From: Nymphaea colorata | Lineage: Eukaryota > Streptophyta > Magnoliopsida > Nymphaeales > Nymphaeaceae | Direction of reading: 5' to 3' | Assembly (NCBI RefSeq): GCF_008831285.2 | Contig: NC_045142.1 | Span: 17,731,354-17,795,353, forward strand | Length of the DNA: 64,000 bases | Shown here: positions 12,186-23,569 of the stretch, piece after piece | Numbering within the stretch: the stretch's first letter is position 1 | Layout: the number at the start of each line of letters is the position of its first letter | Position numbers and translations under genes: made by a program | Notes under the pieces: model-generated | Database searches by the model: none | What the model saw: the letters and a program-made list of their open reading frames with translations, nothing else | Told to the model about the DNA's origin: nothing

Positions 12186-13587
12186 ATTGAAGAATGGGAA
12201 ATATTTTTTCGTTTTTCCAAAACCAGCTTTTGTTTGTTATAGAGGAAATATTTTTCTGGAAAAAAAATTCTTCGTTTGGTGAAATGGTGAGGAAGAACGA
12301 GGAAGAAGGGAGCCAGGGAGGAAGAAGGGGAAGGGAAGGGAGGAGGAGGAAGGAGGAGGAAGAAGAAGGGAGGGGAAGGAAGGAGGACGAAGAAGGAGGA
12401 GGAGGAAAAGGGTGAGGGAAGGGAAGGGAAGGGAGGAAGAAGGAGGAAGAGGGCCATCCCCAATGATGGCGACGACGCCAAATACGCCAAATAGATGATG
12501 CTAGAAGCATCAGCAGCAGCAGCAGCAGTACAAATCACCGACTCCCATCTCTTTTCATCTTCAACGTGCTGATAATAGGGAAAAAATTCAAATGCCGCCG
12601 GTAGCTTCTATTGAGAAGGACCCCAGGGAATACAACGCATCGTCTTTCAGACAAATGCAAACCGATCAAAAAACAAAAACCATCCAAAATAAACCGATGT
12701 CGTGAAACTTCGGTAACAAAAGTGCCAAAAGACATCCAACTACTATTTCCCACATGAATCAACGAAAAGAAAATGCACAGAATCAATTAAGCAAATAACA
12801 TAGCTGCTAACGACAACCAGATCCCATGGTGGTCGGATTTCTTGATCCCAGCATCGTGCCGAGAAATTCCTCCGCGAACATAAAAATCTAGGGCTTCCAC
12901 CGAGATGATAACATAAAATAAGCAGTTATGGTCATAAGACAGAGCGACACGACCATACCCATAGAGCCATTTGTTCTCTGTGTCGACGGAGAGGCAGAGC
13001 TTCTGGTGACTGACGACTGCACCGTAGCTCTCCGGCTTCTGCTCCTCGCTCTTCGCCTTCTGAGCTTTCGCCATCCCTTGGTGTGCAAAGAGGAACTCAG
13101 CACTGCACCAATGGCACCACCGCCATATAACGAGCGCCAAAGCCTTCCCCCTGGCAACAACAGAGAGAGAGAAATGGGGAAAATGGGAGCAAAACCTCGA
13201 ACGAGATATGACTCGTGTTTTTCCTTCTCTTTCTTTTTCTTTGATACCTTTTTCGCCTTTCATCTCTCTTTTTTCCACCGCTTCAATAAAATGAGAACGA
13301 GCCAACGGTGGAGGACGAAGATGAGAAGAGGAAGACGAAGCAGCAACGTGAGGCAGCGGCGGAGGACGAAGGTGAGAGACGAAGACGAGAGTGCCTGAAG
13401 TGAAGAGCCCTAACGGGCAAAAAAATAATTCCGGAAACATGTTTCCACCTCTCGCGGTGGAAACATTTTTCCAGAAACAAATTTCCAATTCCACCATCAA
13501 CGTTAAAAAAAAAAAATTCACATTTCATAAAACCAGAAATCTTTTAAGAATTTGAAATATATTTCCTAAGCTACAGGAAATTTCCAG
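12186..13587. mobile_element. PIF/Harbinger-like insertion carrying captured gene DNA (Pack-type)
   Basis: Its right end, inverted, reads GACGGGCTGGAAATTTCCTG; the MITE at 37024-37431 has GATGGGTAGGATATTCCCTG at the same place, so the two share an end. The left end (GAAGAATGGGAAATATT) resembles that MITE's GATGCATTGGAAATAT. Inside are a (GGA)n purine tract (12295-12450), a GC-rich gene-like stretch and subterminal palindromes such as GGAAACATGTTTCC (13433-13446). No transposase is present. The cargo is described at 12958-13400. A clean TTA target duplication is not visible, probably because of a small deletion. Confidence 0.55.
12958..13400 (-). pseudogene. Captured 5' end of a TAF2-like gene (leader, exon 1, start of intron 1)
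   Basis: On the minus strand an ATG at 13074 opens MAKAQKAKSEEQKPESYG, followed by AVVSHQKLCLSVDTENKWLY to 12960. This closely resembles the N-terminus of plant TAF2, the aminopeptidase-fold subunit of TFIID, as I remember it (MAK.RK.KNEE, then HQKL.LSID...IYGY). The match stops at a GT (TATGG then GTATGG), exactly where a phase-2 exon/intron border would fall, and intron-like sequence follows to about 12790. Upstream GC-rich DNA up to about 13400 could be its 5' UTR. Retention of intron sequence argues for DNA-level capture by a transposon rather than retroposition. It cannot make TAF2; a 244-residue frame extends through it but is composite. Identity is from memory, not a search. Confidence 0.65.
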
Positions 13588-13793
13588 CCCGTCAAGCCCT
13601 AAAGGAGCCCCTTAGAAGGAAACCTGTGAACTTTCTTCTTTCTCTTCTTCATCTTCTTCTTGCTCTGTTTTTTTTTTCAACTTGGAGTTAAAGCTGCTTC
13701 TTTGCTTGCAATCTGGAGCCACTGGTGAACATACTATGCATGTGACGACTTGCTACAGGCCTCTGTTCCGCTGCTACTTCAATTGATCCAACA

Positions 13794-13806
13794 TTGGTAT
13801 CGGAGC
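13794..13806 (+). other. Primer-binding site (initiator Met-tRNA type)
   Basis: TTGGTATCGGAGC immediately follows the LTR end CCAACA and matches the usual plant copia site TGGTATCAGAGC except for one base. It fixes the LTR boundary and the element's plus orientation. Confidence 0.85.
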
Positions 13807-15845
13807 TTTACTTGTCAAACTCCAATAAGTGAAATTTGACTTCTGTGGTGCCTGTGCAGATTATACTAACTGCGTATGCATGTGTGTCATTTGTGTATCA
13901 TGTGTGTATCATGCTGTTTCAAGATCTATGTCCTGAAAATAAAGCTTGCTAGGCTATACTGAGTTGAAGCGTGAAGCATGCTAGTCTTAATTGGTTTTGA
14001 AACTATCTGGTTTCTATATTATGTCGTTCTTCTTTTTTTTCTCTCTGTGTCTGTGAGAGACCGAGACCAGAGCCGACCCTAAAATTGAGCAAGCATATCC
14101 AAGTTAAGGGCTCTGTCAGAGAGTTCCGAACCTACTGTAGGTAGTAATTTTAAACCAGAACCTTCGTAGGAGGCCTGTCCAAAGGACACACCATTGCTAA
14201 AGTAAACTGATACAGAGGCAGTTCAGCACCTCAGACGACAGAGAATGAGCTTGCTCTGCTCGACATACAATTGAATACTAAGGGAAAGAGGGAAGAGAAG
14301 GGACTTTACATGAAGAAATTAACTTTGCTCCCTCTTCCATTGGACCCCAAATGACCGTTTTCTTAATCCTAGACCTCTCTGCTCCAGCCTTCTTCTGCCT
14401 ACTAGCGTCAAGTTGTTTTCGTCGCCCTCCCTTTCCAGGGACACGCAGAGACGTGTGCGAAGGCTCAGTCTGTGCTAGGTGGTCGTCCCTTTTTCCTCTT
14501 TTTTATCTTCTTCCAGTGTCGACCCTGACCCACCCAGAAGGCCTGATGGCATAAGGCGCACAGTCTGCCTTCTTCCTCGCCCTGTCAAGAAGAGAAGATT
14601 TAGCATGCTTCGGTAAGTTTTTTTCTTCTTTTGTAACAACCCAAGACTGCTGCTTCCATAGCACCTACTGCTTGTCGGAGGCAGTTTCTGTCTCGCGGTA
14701 GCAGCAGGGGACACTCTCTAGCCATCCTCCTTATAGCGGCATTGAATATTCTACCCTCTAGCAGGCTGAAAAAAAGTCGATTGGCGCCATGGATACCCTC
14801 AGAATCTGGCTGGAAAACACCGCCCAATCCCCAGTTTCTATCGAAATCACCTGGCAGCCACCACATCCGAAGAAAACTCCAATGGCAAGACCTCAGGCTG
14901 CGTTAGGATTTGCCAATAGCAGGCACGGCTTCGTTCTGCCGACCATCTAACTCAGACCCCAGTCACCAGCAACCACCAAAGAGGATCAATATGAGACCAT
15001 GGCCTCGATCGGTCGCTGGTTGGACGAAGCCAGGCAGGTTGCCTCCTACCTCCCCGAGAGCCACCTGGTACAGTGGAAGTGGAAGAGGGGAGGAGACTTG
15101 CCGCAAGTTTTCACCGCGCCGGTAGAAAGGCCTTCCTCATGGTGGTGGTGAGAAAACTCGGCAGTGGCAGTGGCGGGGGCGCGGGGGACAAATCCTAGCA
15201 GAGCTCTTGCGAGAGGAGAGAGATGCTCTCGAGAGGAGAGAGAATGGAACAGAGAAACGCGGGAAAATCGCGACAGAGGGTTTGTATACAAAAATTTGAA
15301 AATTACAGAATCAGTCCACTATTTTTGCACCCGTTTCAAAACGGCTGTCATACGTTTAACAAATTTATGACACAGCGTTTTTACTAAAAACTTCTTCAAA
15401 AAGAGGCTTGAGAAAGTTAATTTCAGTAAAAACCCAGGATTTTGTATGATATTGCTCAGAGATACCCTCAGATTTATTGTAAATTTTTGAAAGAGGGTTC
15501 CAGAAAATTCTTTTGCAATATCTGCGCAAAACCGAGATTTTATGTACAATTACGTACTGGTACCCTTAGGCTTATTAAAAATTGTTGAAAAAATGTTCTG
15601 AATATAAATTTGAAAAGCAATGGGAAATACACGTTCTAAATTTAAGTTTAAATTTGAAATTTTTGTGGGTGCTTTAGAATATTGTTGGAGATCTCCTCAT
15701 ATGATATTCCTTTTGTTGCTCTTCTTTTATTGTTCTTTACTTGCCATGAAAATTAATTTAAAAATGACATCAAGTGAGAGCATCAAAATTAGCAAAGACT
15801 AAGAAATTAAATTGAACAAACTTCCATGCATGGAAACATAAGATC
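13807..15845 (+). other. Copia leader region, enlarged by foreign GC-rich sequence
   Basis: Copia leaders are normally short, yet 2 kb separates primer site and gag. 14350-15270 is GC-rich and gene-like. It contains a 50-residue frame at 14999-15151 beginning MASIGRWLDEARQVASYLPE, whose composition is unlike the AT-rich surroundings; I do not recognise it. 15290-15610 is AT-rich with imperfect internal repeats around 'accctcaga' and 'taaaaattgttgaaa'. An inserted element or captured fragment is likely, but I found no terminal repeats. Confidence 0.4.
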
Positions 15846-18800
15846 ATGTTGGCCTTGACTCTTGAAAGGCTGGTTTATGTAGTCAACGAGCCCTTTCTCA
15901 TTTTAGGAGACAAATCTTCAGTTGAGGAAAGAAGCGCATATAAGTCCTTTACAACTGATGACTTGATAGCTAAAACCAACATGTTAGCCTTCATGGAAGG
16001 TAATTTGATCATGGTATTTGAGGATTGTCCAATGGCCAAAGAAATGTTTGACACTTTCTCTCTTAAATACAACACCATTACTACGATGCACCTACAATTG
16101 CTACTAGAACAATACAATTCGTATAAAATAAAGGAGTCAGACAATGTAGTATACCATGTTAACAAGATGTTGGTCATGGCTAAAGATATAGCTGTAGTGA
16201 GAAATGTCATATCTGACAACATGCAGATCAGCACAATTCGAACAGCAACACACAATGCATAGAACACCACAATAGAATGGTATTGCTGAGAGGTGTAACA
16301 GAACTCTCTTGAACATGGTGAAATCCATGTTGGCGGGTGCATAATTACCAAAAGAATTTTAGGGTGAAGCTGTGTTAACAGCTCAACCGCTCCTAATGAG
16401 AGATAGACTAGCGTAAAACCAGATCTAAGACATCTGAAGAGATGAGGATCTATAGCACACATGAAAATTTTAGATCCATAAATAGATAAACTAGAAAACA
16501 GATCAGTAATATGTGTGTTTATTGGATATCTAAAAGGATCCAAAGGTTACAGTCGTCATTGGGACTTATAGGAAGTAGAAATGTAGAGTTCTTAGAAAAA
16601 CAGCCTGGTAATAAACCGACTGGAGAACAGTTTGGTAATAAACCAACTGAGCATAAAACGTCTGAGGAACAGTCTAGTAATGAATCGATTAAAGATTAGT
16701 TAGGTAATAAACCAACTGATTAAAGATTAGCTAGAGCTCCTTCTTCATATTTAATCAATTACTATATATATCTTGCGGATGAGTTATACTATTTAGCATA
16801 TACTGACTAAATATCTGACAATCTGACATATGACGAATTCATAAAGTCGCATGAATCGTCAGATTGGTTAAATGCTATGGATAAGGAAATTGAATTCATA
16901 AAAAAGAATAAAGTCTCGGAATTAGTAGATCTTCCTAATAATAAAATACTCATTGTATGCAAACGGGTACTAACTAAGTCACCGGGGTGCGTCTTTTGGG
17001 CCCCCGCACCCGCGTCGACACGATGCTGGTGCCGGTACGGGTGCGGGTGCGACCCAGATTCGCACCCGACTACCATTTTGCAGGTGGCACTTTCCTTCTT
17101 CTTCCTTGCTGCCCACTCCAACATCATCTCATTCACCACCGGAATCGTCAATCCCAAACCCTCATTTCCAGCTTCTTCCACCCCCAGATCTCCTCCCAGC
17201 TCCTCCTCTTGAGCTCCACCATTTCCCTCCTCTGCTCCACCATGAAACACATGGTCAGAAACCCAAACTGGCGTTCCAGCCACCTGCCGAAAGATGCATT
17301 CAATTCTCTAGCCGGTTCTCCCACCGACGACCGTGCCCCCTTCTATAAGATCTGCCATTCTGCAAAGAGAGAGAGAGAGAGGGAGCGGCGCTTGTTGAAA
17401 CTTGAAAAGAGGAGGAAGAAGACCACGAGCATAAGATTGGGGCTAGGGTTAGCTACTTAAAATTGTCGTTCCTTATAAGCCCTCCAACTTTTTAGCATTT
17501 ACCCAATAAAAGCCATTCTTATGAAACCCACTGATTTCAATGGCAATACTGATCTCGGATCAAATCCGAGTCTACCCAACTTAGCCTTAATCCCCATAAA
17601 ATTATCCAATGCTTCATTAATTGCTCAGCACTGGTTTGGTTAGTGGCTTGAGTTACACTTGTCTTGTTAAATTGTTAATGCAGGGTCATCATTATTAATA
17701 TATATTATGTTATTAAAATAAAATAATAATAATAATAATAAATACTCTCGCCGCACCTAAATTTTTTAAGATGTGGTGCACCGGCACCAGCACCCGCACC
17801 CCGCATTTTGGTGACATAGGGTACTAAGGAGGAAGTATAAAGCTAATGGATCAGTCGAAAAATTCAAATTAAGACTTGTGGTGAAAGATTTTTCCCAAAA
17901 GGAATAAATTGATTACTAAGAAACCTACTCGTCGGTTGCAAAGTTTGCATCAATTAGAATAATTTTGGCTATCGCAGTATTTTTGACTTGGATATTTGTC
18001 AAATGAATGTGAAAACTGCTTTTCTAAATGGTGAGTTAAAGGAAACCATACATATTACCCAACCACAGGAGTATATCATCAAAGAAAAAGATGACAAAGT
18101 GTACAAGCTGAATAAATCATTGTACGGATTAAAGCAATCACCAAAATAGTGGTATTTTGCTTTTCACAAAACAGTTACAAAACTTGGGTTTGTTGCAAAC
18201 CAGCTAGACCATTGTGTACATGTCTAGAAAAGTGAAAGCCTTTTTTGTATTCAATCATTATATGTCGATGACATCTTATTAACAGGAAATGATAATGACA
18301 TGATATTCAAAACAAAGACTTGATTGAACAAGAACTTTGAAATAAAATACTTGGATGAAGCATCGTATATATTAGGAATAAAGATCACTCGAGATAAAAA
18401 CTCGAGAATTCTAAGTTTAAGCCAAGAACGATATATTGATATATATTGAAGAAATTACGAATGGTAGACTGTAAATCAATTGGGACTCAAATAGCTATGG
18501 AGCAAATTTAAGTATGAGTGATTGTCCTAGTGAAGGACAACAAAAATTAAATGTTTCATATGCACAAGTTGTTGGCAGATTGATGTATTTAATACTTTGT
18601 ACCAGACCAGACATGTGATTTCCTTTCGGTCTGGTAAGCCGTTATCAAAGCAATCCTGGTTGGCCTCACTGGCAAGCAATTAAAAGAATTTTTCGTACAT
18701 TAAAGAAACGAAAGGACTGAAATTGTCCTATCAAGCCGATGAGCTAACTCTAGTTGGCTATTCCAACGCTGATTTTATAGGTTGCAAAGGTGGTAGTAAG

Positions 18801-19207
18801 TGTAGCTCTAAATATGTATTCCTCTTTGGAGGTGGAGCGATAGCCCGGTCCTGTAAGAAATAGGACGTGTTGCTCAGTACAATCAAGAAGCAGAGTATGT
18901 AGCATATAATGTTGCAACTACTTTTGCTATCTAGATAAATCGGTTTTTGAAAGACTTGAAATTAGATCTTGAGCATGAATCAGTTCAACTGTACTGTGAT
19001 AATCAGGCAGCAATATCCCTTACAAAAAGTGAAGCTGTTAGTTCAAAAACTAAACATATAATGGGGAAATACCATTATGTTCTCGAAATGATTGAGAAAA
19101 TTGAAATCTCAGTTGATTATATGTCTAACAATGATATGGTAGCTGATCCTTTAGCTAAGAAAATATCTGAATACTTGTTTTCAAAACATGCAGCCATATG
19201 GGATTAA
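15846..19207 (+). pseudogene. Decayed Ty1/copia gag-pol, internally deleted
   Basis: Pieces occur in copia order. Gag: 15960-16235, with AKEMFDTFSLKYNTITT and LLLEQYNSYKIKESDNVVYH (UBN2-type). The gag zinc knuckle, protease and most of the integrase are missing. The integrase C-terminal part follows at 16236-16400 (HRTPQQNGIAER). RT start: 16850-16964 (WLNAMDKEIEFIKKNKVSEL). A MULE-like element interrupts it, and RT resumes at 17828 with KANGSVEKFKLRLVVKDF, FLNGELKETIHITQPQEYI, KLNKSLYGLKQSPK and the catalytic motif YVDDILLTGND at 18263-18300. RNase H is at 18950-19206 with YCDNQAAISLTKSEAVSSKT and DMVADPLAKK. Many stops and frameshifts; not functional. Confidence 0.9.
16965..17827. mobile_element. 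Non-autonomous MULE-like element with 9-bp target duplication
   Basis: Element 16974-17818 (845 bp) flanked by GGGTACTAA at 16965-16973 and again at 17819-17827. Removing the element and one repeat restores the RT reading frame (CKRVLRRKYKANGSVEKFK), which proves the borders. Termini share GTCACC then four bases then TGCG in inverted orientation. A 9-bp duplication is typical of Mutator-like elements. Subterminal regions are full of 'gcacccgcaccc' words in both orientations. The middle (17085-17460) is GC- and CT-rich with a 157-codon frame on plus and a similar one on minus; neither is recognised. It could be captured host sequence. Confidence 0.8.
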
Positions 19208-19370
19208 GATATATTTAAAATGTTGCGAAGGAAAAACTATTGAATGGAAAACATCGTTGTAAACTTTGAACAAAGTTTAAGTTACGATGGACAAACCAAT
19301 TATGAAAAACCACCAATTGATCCAACAGAAAACTCACACATAGTGGAAGCAAACTGGCGGTCTCATGGCC

Positions 19371-19380
19371 AAGTGGGAGA
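19371..19380 (+). other. Polypurine tract of the copia element
   Basis: AAGTGGGAGA lies directly before the 3' LTR start TGTCGGATAG, the normal plus-strand priming position for copia elements. Confidence 0.8.
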
Positions 19381-19790
19381 TGTCGGATAGTGGCCATTGA
19401 GCCGTATATGGATCTCTCGTAACTACAAGGTAGTTACGAGACGAGATTAACTTTGAAACCTTATCACGTAGATAAAGATTCAACTTTATCTTGCTCCTTC
19501 CTAAAAACTCTCTCACCCTAACCGCCCTCTGGGCTAAGGGGATGGCCTATTTATGCCCAGCAACTCTCTGTCTTAGGGTTTAATATCTTGGTCGATTTCC
19601 CTAAAGGAGCCCCTTAGAAGGAAACCCGTGAACTTTCTCTTTCTTCTTCTTCTTCTTGCTCTGTTTTTTTTTTTCAACTTGTAGTTGTTGCTGCTTCTTT
19701 GCTTGCAATCTGGAACCGCTGGTGAACATACTACCCATCCGACGACTTGCTATGGGTCTCCGTTCCATTGCTACTTCAATTGATCCAACA
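19381..19790 (+). repeat. 3' LTR of the copia element
   Basis: 410 bp, TGTCGGATAG to GATCCAACA. It lacks the insertion found in the 5' LTR and so shows the uninterrupted LTR sequence ('cttagggtttaatatcttgg' at the insertion site). Confidence 0.88.
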
Positions 19791-19865
19791 TTGGTATCAG
19801 AGTTTTAGTTGTCAAACTCCAATAAGTGAAATTCGACTTTTGTGGTGCCTATGCAGATTATATTT
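19791..19865 (+). repeat. Second primer site and leader fragment after the 3' LTR
   Basis: TTGGTATCAGAG plus about 60 bp of leader follow the 3' LTR and match 13794-13868 after the 5' LTR. A normal element would be followed by a target duplication of host DNA. This order (LTR, internal, LTR, leader) is what unequal recombination between two copies, or a truncated tandem copy, leaves. The homology stops at about 19865. Confidence 0.75.
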
Positions 19866-20100
19866 GCCAAAGGACAAGTCATCTCGAAATTTAGTGTTTT
19901 GCATAGAAGAAAGTGAACCTACAGATAAGGGCAGAACTGTGTTGCCCAACAAAAAGAGAAAAGGAAAGAATAGATGCCTTCAATAATATTCTCCTCTCTC
20001 CTCCACTCTCTTCACAAGAAGCATAGCATAACTACCAAGGCAAGGGATGCAAAAGAACGGCATGTCTCGTGTGGACACTAATTGTTTTGGAGAGTTGAGG
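19866..20100. other. Unassigned sequence next to the retrotransposon
   Basis: An open frame runs across the LTR end into 19986 (ending KKRKGKNRCLQ). Its C-terminal half is not LTR and might be a fragment of another retroelement body. I cannot name it. Confidence 0.3.
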
Positions 20101-20114
20101 TTGAGTAGAGAAGT

Positions 20115-20365
20115 GGTACCCAATACCTGGCCCGACTCGGGCTCGGGCTCACACCGGGTGAGCCCGATAAATTTTTTTTATATTTATTTTATTAATTTAT
20201 ATATATAATTTTATTAAGAGTAATTGTATTTATATATTATTTTATATAAAATATTTTTTTAATTTAATCGGTCGGGTTCGGGCTTTAATGGTCGGACCGG
20301 CCCAGGTTTCGAGTGTCAGGCCAGCTCGAGCCTGGCCCCTTATCAGGCCGGGCCGGCCCGATGCC
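20115..20365. mobile_element. GGCCC-rich hAT-like repeat fragment
   Basis: Left part 'cctggcccgactcgggctcgggctc', AT-rich centre and right part 'aggccgggccggcccgatgccc' have the layout of plant hAT MITEs that end in (T)AGGGGTGGGCA with GGCC-rich subterminals. Related pieces lie at 20965-21040, 21305-21560 and 44721-45065. Exact ends are not resolved. Confidence 0.4.
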
Positions 20366-20964
20366 CAAACTTATACATCATCACTGCTCTAGGTAGTGAC
20401 ATTCAATCACTGACTTGATGATAAAATGGTGAAGTCTCTTCAATTATTGAAGATGAAATTGAAATTAAAAGAAATTGACCTAGTGTAAACGACAAAAATG
20501 CTTCTTTGCTAAAAGCAGGTGAAACACTGGCTCTGTTTTAGCTAGTGTAAACAAAGGCAATGTTGAATTTCTTTAACAAGTTATATGTTATATGTTAGGC
20601 CCCAACATGGGGCAGCATATTTAAAATAAGTCAAAAATGTGTACTCTTTAACGTGGAGTTGGAATTAATTTTTACTCTTAAATTTGAAGGCTGAATCGCC
20701 TCTGAAGAGACCCAAAAAAATGTAAGAATTAATAATTTCACAAAAAATAATTGAAAACTTAAAAAATATTAAAATATGCATAGCTGAAATTTAGCACATG
20801 ACACTCTCAATCGGCTGCCCAATTGAATCCGCCATCAATTCGATAGGAATTAGCTGATTCTCTGTATGGCATATTCCTTACGCTTCCTCTGTCTGTTCGA
20901 TTGGAATTTTAGCATGACACGAATTTTGTGAAAGGTGTTTGATTGTTTAATATATATATATATA

Positions 20965-21040
20965 TATCGGAGTCAAGCTCACCTGAGCCGGCCCAACACT
21001 TAATTTTTGGGCTGGGTACCGAGTATCCATCAATACCGAG
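20965..21040. repeat. Fragment of the same GGCC-rich repeat family
   Basis: 'ggagtcaagctcacctgagc' and 'cggcccaacacttaattttt' here recur at 21465-21510, so this is a truncated second copy. A TA microsatellite precedes it (20950-20966). Confidence 0.6.
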
Positions 21041-21304
21041 TAGCACACTTAATTATATATAGTTCTTAGAATTTGAGTACTGCTGATTTCATACAAACTC
21101 TTCCTCTCCAACAAATTCTACCTTTTCTCAACGTAAAGAAAAACAATCAATTAGTAAACTTAAGTGCGGATCTTAAGTCTCACTTAAGATTCATAGTTTG
21201 ATGAACCATGAATTTTACGATAAATTTTTTGTCACTTCAAAATCTATTGACCAATCGTCCATACGTTTTGGCTTTATAAATGCAAAAATTGTTGTCAAAT
21301 ATAA

Positions 21305-21560
21305 GACTGGGCATCAAGCTGGCCTGGCTCCTTACTACAGCCCAGCATGGTTAAAATAAAAAAATACAGTTTTTGATATAAAATAATTTATAAATATAAT
21401 TAAACATAACAAAATATATACAATTACATATATAAATTAAAAAAATAATTAAAAAAAAGTTATGGGAGTCAAGCTCACCTGGGCCGGCCCAACACTTAAT
21501 TTTTGGGCCGAGTACCAAGTATCCATCAATTCCCAGCTGATGCCCACCCTTACTCGAACA
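21305..21560. mobile_element. hAT-like MITE
   Basis: Left end ACTGGGCATCAAGCTGGCC and inverted right end AAGGGTGGGCATCAGCTGG form an imperfect terminal repeat of about 16 bp around an AT-rich core. About 255 bp. Non-coding. No 8-bp target duplication was convincingly found. Confidence 0.5.
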
Positions 21561-22541
21561 ATTTGAAGGGAGAGTGTGGCGTAGTCGCTTGGACCAATGA
21601 GGACTTGCAAGGTGCTAAACACCAATTGGATTTCTTTAGGCGTCAACTCTAGACAACAGACATAAGCACTGGAAAACTGGAAAACTAAGATAGCTTGTAA
21701 ACGTAATTGAAGAACAGGGTGGGTGCATGTCTCAATCTCTCAAAGAATTTTGATGTGACAAATTAAATATGTGTACGTTCTGATAAGGAATCAAGGAAGC
21801 CTTTACACAGTATGGCGTCACTTATCGTGCGTCATTTACATGTCATGAGTTCATTACCAATTCAAAAATGATCATGCAAAAGCGCGAGAGTACTGTGTTA
21901 CGTCCTGACAACAACAGGAATGACTATCAGTGTATCTACAGCAGAAAAATCAGATGGAAAACGAAGGAGGTGTTTTACCTCTTTTTCTTGGGTTTAAGAT
22001 TGCTTCGGAACTTGAATTGGTTAGTTATGTTACACGCGTCAAATTAGACGGGAAGGCTGAATTTACATTCTCACACATGGCGTGCAGCCTATAGGTTGGG
22101 TCCACTCGTACGCATGGCCAGAAATTCTTTGACCGCAAACCAGACATAGCAGTTATGACACCTTGAAATTTGAGCATTGCAGACTAGGGACAAAAACCAG
22201 ACCTTTTAAATGTGACATTTGAAGTGTTTTTTTTTTAAAATATAACCGTACAAATATGACCTTAAGGATTGGTGGATGCAAAATGTGTATTAAGTTGACC
22301 ATTTTTTTTGGTTTTAGCAGTGTTTTTATAGCAAGCAAAAAAGAATAGCTCTCATAGCATCTACATTTTGATCCTAGAAAAATCAACATTCTTCATAAAA
22401 AACAACTAGATTCAAAGCATTTTTATGTTAAAATAGTTTTTATAAATATATTAGGATGTTTATATTTCATTTACAACAACTTTTTAGCAAAAAATTAAGG
22501 GGTCTGGTTTTTGTTTCCGACCTAAGTGTTTAGTTTTTACA

Positions 22542-22574
<33 letters not shown>

Positions 22575-23569
22575 AAGAGATAGAGAGAAAGTCAATGTTG
22601 TTGGCTGTGCTAAAACTTAAAATTTGTGTTTAAGTTTATGACTACCGCACATATGGACTATCGAAGAGGTTGAATTTATGACTGATTTGATTTTCATTTT
22701 ATTTTCTTTTCCCAATTGAGGGTCCTATATATAATTTTTTTTTGTCATAATTTTTTTCTGATTAGTCTCTTACATACTTTTTTTTCCTTGCCTCAATTTG
22801 TTTCCCTCATCTTAAAACTGGTGAATCTTAAATAGAAAAAAAAAAGAGAGAGATCTGAAATGCCAGTCTTTTCTTAATTAATATAATTGCCCAAAAAAAA
22901 ATGGTACTAATATTCCATGAAAGGGCCCATACATTGAACGAGATTCATGGGAGACTCTATGAGTGTCCCATCTGCCGAACGGTTCCCCAAGGTAGGGCAT
23001 ACTTTCGGTGCTCTAGGGTTCCACCCTTATCATGATTGAACTTGCACATTCATTGCCCCTCTTTTGTAGCACACAGAATTAATGCACCTAGGATCCAAAA
23101 CGAGAACTGGCTGCTTACCAATTCCTAGTTAAACCAACCCCATCAGTGATGAGCTAAGCTCATGGCTATTCTTTTTGCTAACATATTGGTGCTCCTTAAA
23201 AATCTAAAATTTAAGTACTTAGTGCTTCTTAACTACAAATTTTTAACTCTACCACTGTTCCTTACTGAAGATGTAATTGAATGGTTTGGAATATTGGAGC
23301 TAGAATGAGCTTTACCAAATTCAACATAGTTGTATTCCATGATATTTGATTCATTTTTATTATTTTATCTATTAAAAATTATTTGTTTAATATTATTGCT
23401 TAACTCGTCATCTAAATTTGGCCGATTCACCAAATCCGCAGCCTGGCCGATTTAGTTCTTAAACTGATTCTAATGACACCATGTATCTGTTTGAGTTGTT
23501 CCAAAAAATTAAATAAATGCGGAAAAATTAACATCTATTTAAAAAATCACATGAGATTAAAAAATTACG
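21561..23569. other. Gene-free intergenic DNA
   Basis: AT-rich; a TA microsatellite at 22542-22568 is followed by 'gagatagagag'. Poly-A and poly-T runs are frequent. No open frame carries recognised motifs. Confidence 0.6.

Larger units (their letters stand above)
11989..13793 (+). repeat. 5' LTR of Ty1/copia element, interrupted by a 1.4-kb insertion
   Basis: Starts TGTTGGATAG and ends GATCCAACA, followed by a primer-binding site. LTR sequence occupies 11989-about 12185 and about 13585-13793. The matching 3' LTR is 19381-19790 (410 bp). The two LTRs differ by roughly one base in eight over the first 190 bases, so the insertion is old. A poly-T/CT tract ('cttcttcttgctctg') near 13640-13680 is shared by both LTRs. 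The middle was replaced by a Harbinger-like insertion, listed separately, with loss of about 25 bp of LTR. Confidence 0.85.

Noticed and set aside
12194-12538. Overlapping frames on both strands (73-125 codons)
   Set aside because: They come from the (GGA)n purine tract inside the LTR insertion; no domain.
12787-13521. 244-codon minus-strand frame as a real gene
   Set aside because: Only residues 150-188 look like a known protein (TAF2 N-terminus); the rest reads through UTR- and intron-like sequence.
16987-17460. 157-codon plus-strand frame as a gene
   Set aside because: It lies wholly inside the MULE-like element, is CT/GC-rich and shows no known motif; similar length frames exist on the other strand.
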